Below are positions 1 through 9,869 of a stretch of 17,500 nucleotides of DNA, in pieces; position 1 is the stretch's first letter; every line of letters begins with the position of its first letter. The stretch covers positions 39,253,470-39,270,969 of the forward strand of contig CM060326.1 in NCBI GenBank assembly GCA_030674155.1. Reading direction: 5' to 3'. The notes under the pieces were generated by a model. That model was not told the origin of the DNA and ran no database searches. It was given only the letters and a program-made list of their open reading frames with translations. Position numbers and translations under genes: made by a program. This DNA comes from Stramonita haemastoma. Its lineage: Eukaryota; Mollusca; Gastropoda; Neogastropoda; Muricidae.

Positions 1-42
<42 letters not shown>

Positions 43-60
43 CTCTCTCTCTCTTTCTCC
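1..60. repeat. (CT)n microsatellite, cut by the window edge
   Basis: A run of CT dinucleotides is interrupted by CTT and CCT variants from about base 32. It abuts R3 copy A directly. R3 copies B and C also have a CT-rich or CTGT-rich array on the same side, so this tract appears to belong to the repeat family and is not independent. Confidence 0.97.
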
Positions 61-420
61 TTTCTTACTACAATGGGTGGATGAAAAAACTCAAGCTTTT
101 TTGCAGGCATAGACACTTATATGCCTGATTATATATGTGCATTTTTAAAGCTAGGAAGGAAGGACAGATACAAAACTCGAGTAAAAAAAAAAAAAAAAAA
201 AGCCACTTGGTGTCACGTCTGTCTCTTGAATTCTAAACTTTTCTGGACTTAAAAAGTTTGAGCTGAAAATATGAAAAAATAATAAGGGGCGTGAGTGAGT
301 AGTATACGATTTGAAAAGAAAACTTTGTGGGTCAGTGTATACGTAAAAAAATAAGCTTAGAAGTTGGTTTGAAAAGGAGAGTGTGACAATGTGATGGTAA
401 AAAAAAAAGTTCCTCAAAGA
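61..420 (+). repeat. Dispersed repeat R3, copy A
   Basis: This segment aligns by eye with 14820-15195 and, over its first part, with 9913-10140. Shared blocks include ACAATGGGTGGATG near 71 (GCAATGTCTGGATG in copy C, ACAATGTATGGATG in copy B), a CATAGACAC or ATAGACAC block about 30 bases further on, a CTTTTCTGGACTT-like block, and GGTTTGAAAAGGA at 366-378 (identical at 15148-15160). The distance from the GGATG anchor to that last block is 287 bases here and 302 in copy C, where a 25-bp duplication explains most of the difference. An A19 run lies inside at 183-201. I do not recognise the family and see no coding capacity. It could be a non-autonomous transposon or part of a larger duplicated unit. 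Confidence 0.6.
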
Positions 421-1257
421 TGTCAACACAAAGTAAGGCGATGTTTCCACAACAAAAATAAAAAAGACTATATTGAAATGCATTTTTTTTCAAGTTTAAT
501 GTTTCCAGATATAGTAGTAGGCACCCATCAGTGTTGGAAGAGTATGGAGTTGTGCTCTAGTCTTTAAAGCGCAAAGCCTGGGTAAGTAAGTATGGAGGGC
601 AAGCTGTTATTTCAGATATATAACTGAAATATATAAAGATATATAAGATCGTTTCTGTCGAAAAAAGGCGTTAATAGATTAGTATTAAATATTCATAGTA
701 AAACAGTTTATCATGTGCTATATGGTTTTTATGACTCTTCATTTCTAGGTTTTTTTTTAAGAAGTTAAGCTGATCTAAAAAAAACAACCTAAAAAGAAAT
801 GAGATTTGATGTTCAAAAAATATATCCACACACTAAGAAAATACAGTTTCGTAAATCGAACCTGATACTCATCTAAACTGTGTGGAAAATCGATAAATGT
901 ACATGCCTGCAATTTCCTGTGTGTCTCTCGAAGTTTGAAGCAGATTGCCAGGTGTTCCTTCCCCTGTACAGTGTATCTTTGACTTTTTGAGCCCAGTATT
1001 TGCAAGCTGCAAGTACGGTATATTAGTTTTGATATACTCTCTGCTTCCAGACAATAACTTTGCCGCGATATGACAGATGTAGAGAGAGCATCTTTTCGTT
1101 CCTCAGCTAGAGTGCCGAGGTTTACCAATGGTGAGAGTTTTGCGTAGGCGACCGTTTTTTTTTTTTTTTTTTATTTTTTAAATCTATTATTAAAGAAGCT
1201 GTATTTTGACTTTGAGGACGATGTCTGAACACGACATCATTGTGCATGTTTTTTTAA
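421..1257. other. AT-rich stretch with no supported gene
   Basis: It contains a T18 run at 1155-1172, a short hairpin TTTCAG/CTGAAA near 612, and two overlapping minus-strand open frames between 775 and 1128. Neither frame shows a recognisable motif, and they overlap in different phases, so I do not call either a gene. Confidence 0.5.
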
Positions 1258-1530
1258 ATGCTTTTTTGTATTTTCACAAAATTAATTTTGTCATTTTTTC
1301 CTACAAGCACACTATATGCTACTTTTTTCAACAGGCAGAAGGTTTGTTCTGTTGTTTTTTTTTAACATGTGCAAGATGTTTCTGCGTGCGTTTGGCGAGT
1401 GCAGTCGGCACTGATGAAAAATCAGGGGAAAATCCCTTTGAACGGCTGCCTTGGTGGTGGCTCAAACCTGGCCATCAGATCACGAGTGCAACACTCTAAC
1501 CACTAGACTATAATTCCTCTACCCCTATAA
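1258..1530 (-). mobile_element. Decayed tRNA-derived SINE with internal deletion (SINE copy 5)
   Basis: Read on the minus strand, the right part is the tRNA-like head: TAGTCTAGTGGTTAGAG near 1508-1492, a degraded B box near 1470, then SINE body sequence. The body jumps from the segment just after the head (GTCAGCACTGA-like, here CAGTCGGCACTGATG on plus) straight to the GCACGCAGAACATCTTG region. About 60 bases of the central core, including the GGATGAGACTTTAAACC block present in copies 1 and 4, are missing. The 3' part is recognisable but T-rich and strongly diverged, so the left edge is approximate. No tail or target-site duplication can be defined. Confidence 0.72.
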
Positions 1531-2140
1531 ACTTTAGAAACAGTTCTCTTTTGTATAGGTGACAAAAAAAACATTAAGACAAAAACGAAAAAATCTTGAA
1601 AATGTAGCTGCAGAAACCTATACAATCTTTTTTTCTAGGTGGAGTGAAAACCAGTTTTCATTGCAAGGAAATTGAGCTACCAGATTTGTTTTTCAGTCCA
1701 TAAAATTAAATCTTATCTCTGAATACTATTATTTCGATCTTTTTTAAATGAGATAACTGTGCAGAAGATAGTGTAGTTTTAAGAGGAGCAAGTTCTCCAA
1801 CGTTGAGAGTGTACTTTTAGATAGATGAGACTCTGGACCATGCTGTGGTAGATGTCTGTATTTGGCTAGACACCTTTTCTTTGTACAGTGAAACTCTATC
1901 TAACAGATACAAAAGCTAACTAATCTAGTAGTTGCATATATTACCTTTATGTTAGTTCTAAAAATTATGACACAATTTCAATTATTATTTTCAACGGTAT
2001 CTTAAAATCCGGCGAATTTCTGGTACTTTCCAAAAGAAAAAAAAAGCATCCCCGAAGTCGGAATATGCCTGCCTTAATGGTGAGAAAAACGGTTCAATAC
2101 ACAAGGTCAGCTTTGTAGCTCTAGCCCAGAAACAAACCCT
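1531..2140. other. AT-rich stretch, no feature seen
   Basis: Short homopolymer runs and ordinary AT-rich sequence only. No open frame of note, and no clear match to the corresponding interval of the other repeat units. Confidence 0.5.
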
Positions 2141-2155
2141 CCCCCCCCCCCCCCC
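2141..2155. repeat. Poly-C run (C15)
   Basis: Fifteen consecutive C, about 50 bases before the (AC)n array. It is one of four C runs of 13 or more in the window. Confidence 0.95.
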
Positions 2156-2206
2156 ACTAAAACCAGACAGTCAGAAATTCACACTTTCAAACAGGTACAC
2201 AGATAC

Positions 2207-2208
<2 letters not shown>

Positions 2209-2278
<70 letters not shown>

Positions 2279-2308
2279 CACACACACACAACACCACACA
2301 CACACACT
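2209..2308. repeat. (AC)n microsatellite with imperfect end
   Basis: A pure AC array runs to about 2277 and is followed by CA-rich sequence with AACA and CCA interruptions to about 2308. It directly precedes R1 copy a. R1 copy b instead has a (TG)n array on its other side. Confidence 0.97.
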
Positions 2309-2645
2309 GGCAGTCAGGCATACTTGACATTTTAAAGTTACTCCTCCTCCTATAGCAGTCATGAAACAGAGTTAACAGAAACCTAGAAAACAGAAATTGT
2401 AGAGCAGCAGCGTCGGTGTAGTGTCCAGCTTAACGGATTGCACTGGTGCTCTTCAAATGGATGGGTAATGCGTTTTTGAGTGCAGCCCTGTCATACAGTT
2501 CTGAACAAAATCTGGATTTCCATAGCGTCACCCCCTATCATTTCCATGCTCATACATCATCACTAAACAACACAGATAGAGATCTGGGGGAATGTAACCT
2601 TCTATTTTGTGGTCTGCTTTCCAAGCCTTAATTTCGATTCCTGTT
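2309..2645 (+). repeat. Dispersed repeat R1, copy a
   Basis: It aligns with 16770-17165 along its whole length and with 12140-12330 over the central part. Shared blocks are AAAGTTACT near 2334, TTGCACTGGT at 2438 (same words at 12196 and 16925), GCGTTTTTGAGTGCAGCCCT near 2470, AACAAAAT, CCATGCTCATACATCAT and ACTAAACAACACAGAT. By eye copies a and c agree at roughly four of five bases in the core. A 61-residue open frame starting at 2446 falls entirely inside the repeat and is not conserved in copy c, so I take it as fortuitous. The family is unidentified. Confidence 0.72.
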
Positions 2646-3732
2646 TCAAAGTTTTAAGCGTTAGCTCTTTAACCCGACATGATACATCTTATCACCACAG
2701 AGCAAAGCAAAATCCTCAAATGGAAACATAAACTTCATTTGCTGATGTTGATAATCTGTACATGATATCTTAAGCCTAAGATACGTCAATAAATCAAAAT
2801 CTATAAAAAGAAATCAATACAAAGAAGCGGATATCGTAGAATATCAGCTGTCAAGTGCTGCATAAAAACACGTCCAAGTAACTGCAACATCCCCTCTACC
2901 TTCTTCACTGCCCTCCACCTCTCTCTCATGATGCCAGGATTTTTTTCCCCTGACAAAAGATCTAAAATTGTCTGTTACACTACAGAAAAAAGTCATTAAC
3001 TTAAAAGAACTGGGAGAAGAAAAATCATGCGTCCGAATGCAGTGTTTCCAAAAAAAAATCTACGTATGTGATAATGGAATCGTATCTATAAATAAACAAA
3101 TCAGCTGCCAGGAAGACAACGACCTTAGTATACTGAAAGTTTGGACATGCAGTGTCTGAGGTATGTATCTGAATGTTACACTGACAGCTGAAAACAACAG
3201 TAGGGTAATATTGTCTTTTCCTGACCATTCCTAGTTGAGATTATAGACAATGGCAGTTTCGTTTAGCCTTTATCAAAATTAACATGAACTAGTAAAATGG
3301 AATTCTAACGAAATATGTTTATCATTTTGCGTTGAAGTTAAAGAGTTTGGAAACTAACTAAGTCCATGTATAGGCAAGAATACAAAACTAATTTCCTTTT
3401 TAAGTCACAATTGCAGTGTGTGGATCAAACTAAATTTGATCTATTTGGTACTTAAATTCTTCTGTCATTCATAAGTTTTGTTACTTTTTCTATCCGTGTT
3501 TTGTGTGAAAAAAGGGCAAAATACTTAATCTGTAAGCATGCATTCTTACATCACCAATATACTCCTGAAAACTAATCATAAGCACTTCTGTCATAGTCAT
3601 CAAGTAGGCAGCGTCAGGTGCACAAAAAGAGAGAATTGTCTCTCGTGATGACCATATACTGTTCCTCCAAATAATGCAATAACAAACAGAAACATACGTT
3701 ATCAATACCAACAACATTAAAGTCCTATAACC
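2646..3732. other. AT-rich stretch, no supported gene
   Basis: Short open frames on both strands (for example 2968-3159 plus and 3025-3228 minus) overlap one another, have no recognisable motif and are of lengths expected by chance. I see no repeat-family match and no RNA gene. Confidence 0.5.
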
Positions 3733-4565
3733 CTTTATTGCTCTTGCTTTTTATGATTCATTTCGTTTTCCCTCCCACACAGCAATTCCTTTTCTGTTTG
3801 ACAATCATAGCCTGCATAGAAAAACCAGAATCGAGTCCACTGGGGCTAAAACAAAAAATACCACACACTCTCCAGCTTCCTGCAGCTTCTTCCTACCCTA
3901 GCCCTAACCCAAACCCCACCCCATACCCCCACCCCTACTCCCTTTCTTCCCCACTCCTCTTGACACTTTTATGGCTCTCTCCTATTCACGGTACCCTGGA
4001 TTCAAAGACGATGAAAGTGGCGACCAACAAGCACAAGGGAACTGGGGTTAATCCTCAGACTCCGGAGGACCAGGGATGTGGATTGAGGTCAGGGCCATCA
4101 TCACATCGATAGTCCAGCGAACAGACAGAGGAGGAGGGAGGAGAGATTCTGGCCCAGCAGTGTTTTGCCTGGCTCCTTGCTTAGGGGGCCGAACCAGATG
4201 GGTTATGTATGTATGTATGTATGTATGTATGTATGTATGTATGTATGTATGTATGTATGTATGTATGTATGTATGTATGTATGTATGTATGTATGTATGT
4301 ATGTATGTATGTATGTATGTATGTATGTATGTATGTATGTATGTATGTATGTATGTATGTATGTATGTATGTATGTATGTATGTATGTATGTATGTATGT
4401 ATGTATGTATGTATGTATGTATGTATCAAAAAGGTGTAGGAACTGTTGCAGTCTTTTGGTATGGTGCGTTTATTTTTTTTGTAATCTTTTTTTTTTTCTC
4501 CTTGTGTTTTGCATTATAGGAAAACCACTAGTACATTTCTGCTTCTTTTTTTTTCTTCTCTATCC
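3733..4565 (+). repeat. Dispersed repeat R2, copy a, split by a microsatellite
   Basis: It aligns with 13235-13745. Shared blocks run in the same order: TTGACAATCATAG versus TTGACAGCTCCAA, GAGTCCACTGGGGCTAAA versus AGTCCACGCTGACTAAA, a C-rich stretch, TTCACGGTACCCTGG versus TTCACGGTACAGTGA, GATGAAAGTGGCGACC versus GATGAAAGTGCCGACC, ACTCCGGAGGACCAG (identical; the shared GACTCC starts at 4058 and 13506), GTCAGGGCCATCATC and ATCACATCGATAGTCCAGC. After the (TATG)n array the match resumes with GGAACTGTTGCAGT and a T/C-rich end. By eye the central 200 bp agree at roughly three quarters of positions or better. The family is unidentified and no coding capacity is retained. Confidence 0.72.
4204..4426. 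repeat. (TATG)n tetranucleotide array, about 56 units
   Basis: 223 bases of uninterrupted TATG. Because the unit is four bases, all three plus frames read Met-Tyr-Val-Cys repeats and all minus frames read His-Thr-Tyr-Ile. The array therefore creates long artefactual open frames in every phase. It lies inside R2 copy a, at a spot where copy b has only CTATCGTAAATCAAAG. Confidence 0.99.
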
Positions 4566-4600
4566 CCGAGTCTGTCGGTGCCTTAGATACATGCATACTC

Positions 4601-4656
4601 ATAGACACACACATACACATACACATACACATACACAGACAGACAGACAGACAGAC
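4601..4656. repeat. (CACATA)n then (CAGA)n short arrays
   Basis: A few CACATA units are followed by five CAGA units. This starts the compound satellite block. Confidence 0.95.
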
Positions 4657-4739
4657 AACACACACACTAAAAGAATAAAAAGAAAAAAAAGTAACAACAT
4701 ACACACATAATTGTGTGCACACACAAATGTATGTGCATG

Positions 4740-4842
<103 letters not shown>

Positions 4843-4846
4843 CTCC

Positions 4847-5002
4847 CACACACACACACACACACACACCACACACACACATACACACCACCCACCACCA
4901 CCACCACCACCACCACCACCACCACCACACCACCACCACCACCACCACCACCACCACTGCCACCACCACTACCATCATCACCACTGCCACCACCACCACC
5001 AC
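4847..5002. repeat. (CA)n passing into (CAC)n trinucleotide array
   Basis: CA units to about 4883, then CCACCA-type trinucleotides with occasional phase breaks and CAT or TGC variants. The plus frames read Thr, Pro or His runs and the minus frames Val, Gly or Trp runs. These are not proteins. A C-rich spacer of about 170 bases, without any feature I recognise, separates this from the minisatellite. Confidence 0.96.
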
Positions 5003-5174
5003 AGCCACTTCCCATTTTTGCTGCCTATTATCCTCCTCCACCAACTCTCCCCCGGTCCCTGTCTCCCCTTACAATCAATGTTCCCCACAGCACAGGACAG
5101 GACACCTCAGGTGGCGAAATGTCACGCGAGTTGCAGAGCCTGGGGCCCCAAAAGTCATGCAGTGCACAGTGTCA

Positions 5175-5432
5175 CACACAACATGGCATGTCACACAACA
5201 TGGCATGTCACACAACATGACATGTCACACAAACATGGCGTGTCACACAACATGGCATGCCACACAAACATGGCATGTCACACAACATGGCATGCCACAC
5301 AACATGGCATGTCACACAACACAGCATGTCACTTAACATGACATGTCACACAAACATGGCATGTCACACAACATGGCATGTCACACAACATGGCATGTCA
5401 CACAACATGGCATATCACACAACACGGCATGT
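5175..5432. repeat. 17/18-bp minisatellite, 15 units
   Basis: The unit is CACACAACATGGCATGT (17 bp). Counting by hand gives 15 contiguous units, twelve of 17 bp and three of 18 bp (units 4, 6 and 11 carry AAACATG). The sum of 258 bases fits the array ends exactly. Each unit holds the near-palindrome ACATGGCATGT. Units 3-4 (GACATGT then AAACATG) recur as units 10-11, and the variants ACACAGC and ACACGGC occur in units 9 and 15, hinting at a higher-order period of six to seven units. As 17 is not a multiple of three, all plus frames stay open (His, Thr, Met and Trp-rich), so the open frames here are artefacts. There are no spacers, which rules out CRISPR. Confidence 0.97.
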
Positions 5433-5518
5433 CACAGGGCTCTAGCCCCAGGGAAAAAACTTTGCCAGCCACAATTTGGGCCTTTTTTCCAGTTGGAGAG
5501 AAAGAAAAATAAGTTTGG

Positions 5519-5521
<3 letters not shown>

Positions 5522-5609
<88 letters not shown>

Positions 5610-5770
5610 TGACAGGGTAGGGAGAGAGGGGGGAGGGGAAGGAGGGAGGGAGGGAGAAGGAAGAAAGAGGGATAGGGAGAGAGACAGTGAGACACAGAGA
5701 AAGACAGAGGCAGACAGATACAGAGACCGATTGGTAGAGAGAGAGGACAGGGTAGAGACAGAGAAATGTG
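5522..5770. repeat. (AG)n array, G10 run and purine-rich tail
   Basis: About 80 bases of AG lead into a run of ten G ending at 5609, then GGGA-, GACAGA- and GAGA-rich sequence to about 5770. The plus strand is almost purely purine for nearly 250 bases, a composition able to form triplex or G-quadruplex structures in principle. Confidence 0.96.
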
Positions 5771-6508
5771 TTTAAGGAATGTCTTCAGTTGTGCTGAAAT
5801 GTATGCAGGTACTAGTGGAATGAAGGCTGATACCTCTGAGGAATTATGTCCTGTCTTTAAGACAAAAAATAGTATATTGTAAACACACTCAGCATCTAAG
5901 GAATGTAAAAAAAAAAATCACAAGATGCGTTCTTAACCGAATCAAGGCTGATCCTGTTTTAATATTATCATATCTGTCTAGGGTAAATAGATCTTGAGCA
6001 GATTAAACATCAAATGATTTTTTGTTAAAAATCGTCAGGTAATATTCAATAAAGATTGATTAGACAGCCTATTTATAACACTGAACATTGGCTTTACTAG
6101 GTTTGCATTCAAACAGTAATGCATGATGGAACAATGTATGTAAGAACAGCTTTCTATCATGCCATTAAAGTATATATTCAAGGCAATATAACAGATAAAT
6201 TGATTATGTTTCATCCTAAACTATTTTGTAGGATCCCCCACCAAAGATATTGTTATTCATGATGGAGTCTTAAGAGTTGACTTCTTTCAGTCATCAGTAT
6301 TCCTTCCGTGCAGGCTGCTGGGGTGTTGTTAGTATAAGTTTGCAATTTTTTTATAGCTGCTATATGCATAATTCAATATGGTGATGTATGGAGGTACACG
6401 ATCAGAGTTACGCCCTGTAAACAAGTTATTTGTAGTGCCTGATGTACGCTGTTCAGATTACTGTGGCCTGTGTCAATAGTTGTGGTGTCCCAGAATGTTA
6501 ATAATACA

Positions 6509-6572
6509 TACGTACGAAAAGAAACGATAGATTCAGAATGAGAATGGACCAGCGGTACAATCTTCGTACGTA
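6509..6572. repeat. Inverted repeat, 10-bp arms
   Basis: TACGTACGAA at 6509-6518 is the exact reverse complement of TTCGTACGTA at 6563-6572, leaving a 44-base loop. The arms contain the self-complementary word CGTACG. It could form a hairpin, but arms of this length also occur by chance. Confidence 0.6.
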
Positions 6573-6650
6573 GGGTCTATCATATTCCACAAACTTCCTG
6601 CTTACTGTGATGGGAGGTAATGTTGGTGAGTCTGAGCATTAAAAACATCG

Positions 6651-6668
6651 ACCACTGATATCAGTGGT
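6651..6668. repeat. 18-bp perfect palindrome
   Basis: ACCACTGATATCAGTGGT equals its own reverse complement, and the flanking bases do not pair. It lies in the quiet AT-rich region. Perfect dyads of this length suit a homodimeric DNA-binding protein or the centre of a terminal-inverted-repeat remnant. Neither is shown here. Confidence 0.85.
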
Positions 6669-7403
6669 AGAGTTAGGCTATGTCTGATGTACATTTTTCG
6701 TGCTCCTAAAAGTGTGCAGTCTTATCAGTTTGTTTAGCTATGTATCTCCGGTAGTAATAGGTTTGTTCACTTTATTAGGCAAAGAATCATGTCATTAGAG
6801 CAAGTATCTCGGAAGGTGACTATGCTGGTAAGACTCCTATGTTTCTTAGCTGATTTGTGGGTTTCCATATTAATTTTGTTCTGTGATCTGAAGAGCTAAA
6901 GACTTCAAAACATGCTTTAAAAAAATAATATTTCCCTTAATTTCTTGTACTTGGAATTGTCTATTAATTCTGACAACTGCAAACTGCAAGTATAACTATC
7001 TTTGTGTTGTTTTCCAGCAAAGTTATTCTTGTAACCCGTAATTTGGGTTTAGATGCGCGTTTCTTAAAAGAAAATAGATGAGTGATGTGTGTGTCCTTAA
7101 AGAAGCACGCCAAGTGTATACTCCATAAAAAAGACATCTGACCTCTGTCAAGTACAGGGCTTTTCCTTAATCTAGGAATATGTTCCTACTTGATAGCGAA
7201 GATTAGAAACATTCTGTATTAGAACATTGTTCTTTAACGCTAGTAAAGGATCTGTATGCGGCATATCTATGAGAGTTTCCGGGCGGGCGGCTTTTTGTTT
7301 TCGTGGTTTATGTTTTTTCTTTTTTCACTGTATGATTTCGTTCAGGAAGTTCTTATTTGGTCCAGAAACTGGAACACGTTTGTTTCTGTAGTTCTCTGGG
7401 TGT

Positions 7404-7494
7404 TTGCTCTCTATCTCTCTCTCTGTGTCACTCTCTGTCTCTTTCTCTCTGTCTCTGTCTCTCTCCATTCTCTCTCTCCACCCCCCCCCCCCCC

Positions 7495-7526
<32 letters not shown>
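7404..7526. repeat. CT-rich compound array with C15 and (TA)n
   Basis: CTCTGT-type repeats are followed by C15 at 7481-7495, (CT)n and then (AT)8 ending at 7526, immediately before the SINE. The last 19 bases (7508-7526) match 7891-7909 with one mismatch, so they may be a target-site duplication. Confidence 0.95.
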
Positions 7527-7858
7527 GGGGACGGATAGCCTAGTTGTCAGAACATTGCGCTGGCAATTTGACGACCCGGGTTCAAGTCCGGTCGAGGAAA
7601 TTTTCTTCCTGGAGTTAACATCAGTGCTGACTCCACTCTCCCCAAAAGTCCTTCGGATGAGACTTTAAACCGAGGCCCCGTGTGCGTACGCACGCAGAAC
7701 ATCTTGTGCACACGTTAAATCCTGTTCCGCTTTTCGTAAGAGTAGGCCATCGTGTGCCGGTGGGAACAGATGACAATATTTACAAAACTGCATACACACG
7801 GGGACCGGATGAAAAAAAGCACATGATTGCTTATTCTGTTATCCTCGATATAAAAGAA

Positions 7859-7889
<31 letters not shown>

Positions 7890-7890
7890 A
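7527..7890 (+). mobile_element. Full-length tRNA-derived SINE (copy 1)
   Basis: The element has, in order, a tRNA-like head with A and B boxes (about 7527-7600), a body with the block CTTCGGATGAGACTTTAAAC at 7651-7670, a second block near 7741-7800 containing GTGCCGGTGGGAACAGATG, and a 3' end TCGATATAAAAG followed by an (AATA)n tail ending at 7890. Its 364 bp is usual for tRNA SINEs with a central domain. SINEs encode no protein and rely on a LINE partner, which is not in this window. Conserved central domains have been reported in molluscan SINEs; whether this core belongs to one of them I cannot check. The 3' half is almost identical to copy 3, so the family has probably been recently active. 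Confidence 0.93.
7536..7589 (+). promoter_or_regulatory. Internal RNA polymerase III promoter (A and B boxes)
   Basis: TAGCCTAGTTG at 7536-7546 fits the A-box pattern and GGTTCAAGTCC at 7579-7589 fits the B-box consensus exactly, with 32 bases between them as in tRNA genes. The head most resembles tRNA-Glu-type genes (GTCTAGTGGTCAG in copy 2), but that parentage is uncertain. The anticodon arm pairs ATTGC with GCAAT around a four-base loop and not seven, so this is a SINE promoter and not a working tRNA gene. Confidence 0.85.
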
Positions 7891-7978
7891 TCTATATATG
7901 TATATATATTATATATTATTTATATATATATATATATAATATATATATATTATATATATATATATATATAATATACAT
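7891..7978. repeat. (TA)n-rich tract after the SINE
   Basis: TCTATATATG followed by about 75 bases of TA with occasional TT or AA interruptions. It begins directly at the SINE tail and mirrors the (AT)8 before the SINE, which suggests that the element inserted into a pre-existing TA tract. Confidence 0.95.
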
Positions 7979-8100
7979 GCATTCGCACACTCAGCACATA
8001 TTTAAAATATTACGATTAGATTGTTTTTTAGAAGACTGTCACATTTTTATCAATGCAGAAGAGAGAAAATGAATGAATGAATGACTAATCTTTTTTTCAG

Positions 8101-8475
<375 letters not shown>

Positions 8476-8548
8476 AATCAATATTTTCTGAGCTTTCATC
8501 CCGCTATTTTTTAATAGTCTGCTTTTTTTTCTCCCCACCCTTTCAGCC

Positions 8549-8580
8549 TTTTCTTTCTTTCTTTCTTTCTTTCTTTTTTT
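8549..8580. repeat. (CTTT)n short array
   Basis: Several CTTT units followed by a T run. From there to the SINE at 8761 lies about 180 bases of T/C-rich sequence with no recognised feature. Confidence 0.95.
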
Positions 8581-8760
8581 AACCAGAAAACTCACTCCAG
8601 AAGGAAGACTTGCTAGGATTTATGACAAGGAAAAGAGAGATAAACTCAAACTTAAGCACTCATCCCTTCCTGCCCATCCCTATTTTCAAGACGTTTCCTT
8701 CATTATCAGCAAGCTTAATACTTTCCACTGGCCCTTCCCTACACTGTCCTCCCCTTCTTC

Positions 8761-9121
8761 TTTTTTATTTTAATGTATTTATTCTTTTATATCGATGATT
8801 ATGGAATAAGCACTCATGTGCTTTTTTATAGCCAGTCCCCATGTGTATGCAGTCTTGTCAATCTTGTCATCTGTTCCCACCGGCACACAATGGCCTACTC
8901 TTTAGAAAAGCGGAACAGGTTTTAACGAGTGCACAAGATATTCTGCGTGCGTTCGCACACGGGGCCTTGGTTCATAGTCTCATCAGAAGGACATTTTGTG
9001 GAGAGTGGAGTCAGCAATGATGGTAACTCCAGGGGACAAACAAACTCCCCACGAACGGGAATTGAACACGGGTCGTCAAATTGCGAGCGCAATGTTCTGA
9101 CCACTAGACTATCCTGTACCC
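8761..9121 (-). mobile_element. Full-length tRNA-derived SINE (copy 2), diverged
   Basis: On the minus strand the head begins at about 9121 with the A-box region TAGTCTAGTGG near 9111-9101 and the B-box region GTTCAATTCCC near 9069-9059. The body then follows copy 1 (CTGACTCCACTCTCC, a CACGCAG/TCTTGTGC block, GTGCCGGTGGGAACAGATGA) and ends with ATCGATATAAAAGAATAAAT and an A-rich tail. The central block is altered to CTTCTGATGAGACTATGAAC. Indels and substitutions relative to copies 1 and 3 mark it as older. No convincing target-site duplication is visible. Confidence 0.92.
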
Positions 9122-9214
9122 ACTCACATAACCCCCCGCCTCTGCACCATACGGATCTCTTCCTTTCTTTGTTGTTGATGTTGTTGATGTTGTTGTTGTT
9201 CTGACTTTTTATTT

Positions 9215-9420
9215 TAAAGCAAAGTGTTCAAAGGACTTAGTGTCTTGAAGGTGAAAGCTGATCAGTGTCTAAGCAGCTTAAGTACAGTAGAAGGAAAACA
9301 ATGATATGCTGCCTCCTCCCACAGCATCCTTGTATATACAAAGTGCTGTACGTGCGAAGGAAGGTACTTAAGACTTAACAATGAAGCTGAAAACAATGGT
9401 AATTGTACGGAAAGAGTGCA
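9215..9420 (+). repeat. Repeat segment D, copy 1
   Basis: It resembles 14430-14660: GGACTTAGTG versus GGACTCAGTG, GTGAAAGCTGATCAGTG versus GTAAAAGCTGATTAGTG (anchors 9254 and 14487), and a later weakly similar TACTTAAGACTTAACAATG block. In both places D lies 130-380 bases after a minus-strand SINE and before a CT-rich array and R3. The alignment is patchy. A short GTTGATGTT repeat precedes it near 9170-9200. Confidence 0.45.
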
Positions 9421-9441
9421 TGTTTTTTGTTTCCTTTCTGT

Positions 9442-9799
<358 letters not shown>

Positions 9800-9869
9800 C
9801 TCTCTCACACACCACACACTTTTTTATGAGGGGCTATGGCCTTGATTAAATAACCCATTTCAAATCGAG

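Larger units (their letters stand above)
5771..7403. other. Longest low-repeat stretch, AT-rich, no gene seen
   Basis: About 1.6 kb with no open frame above chance length except the left part of one that runs into CT-repeat at 7404. I see no SINE or R1-R3 match. It contains the 18-bp palindrome at 6651 and the inverted repeat at 6509/6563, listed separately. Confidence 0.5.

Noticed and set aside
775..1128. Minus-strand frames of 117 and 61 codons, with a TTTTCCACACAG acceptor-like site on the same strand
   Set aside because: The two frames overlap in different phases, the shorter lacks an ATG start, and I found no motif I could defend. One splice-like word is expected by chance.
3892..3925. 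Telomere-like CCCTAA words (CCCTAGCCCTAACCC)
   Set aside because: Only two or three degenerate units inside a generally C-rich part of R2. The equivalent place in copy b is C-rich without them.
5175..5432. CRISPR-like array
   Set aside because: Units are directly adjacent with no spacers, and the setting is eukaryotic. It is a minisatellite.
7527..7600. A functional tRNA gene
   Set aside because: The A and B boxes are good, but the anticodon arm has a four-base loop, no proper acceptor stem pairs after the T arm, and the sequence runs straight into a SINE body with an A-rich tail.
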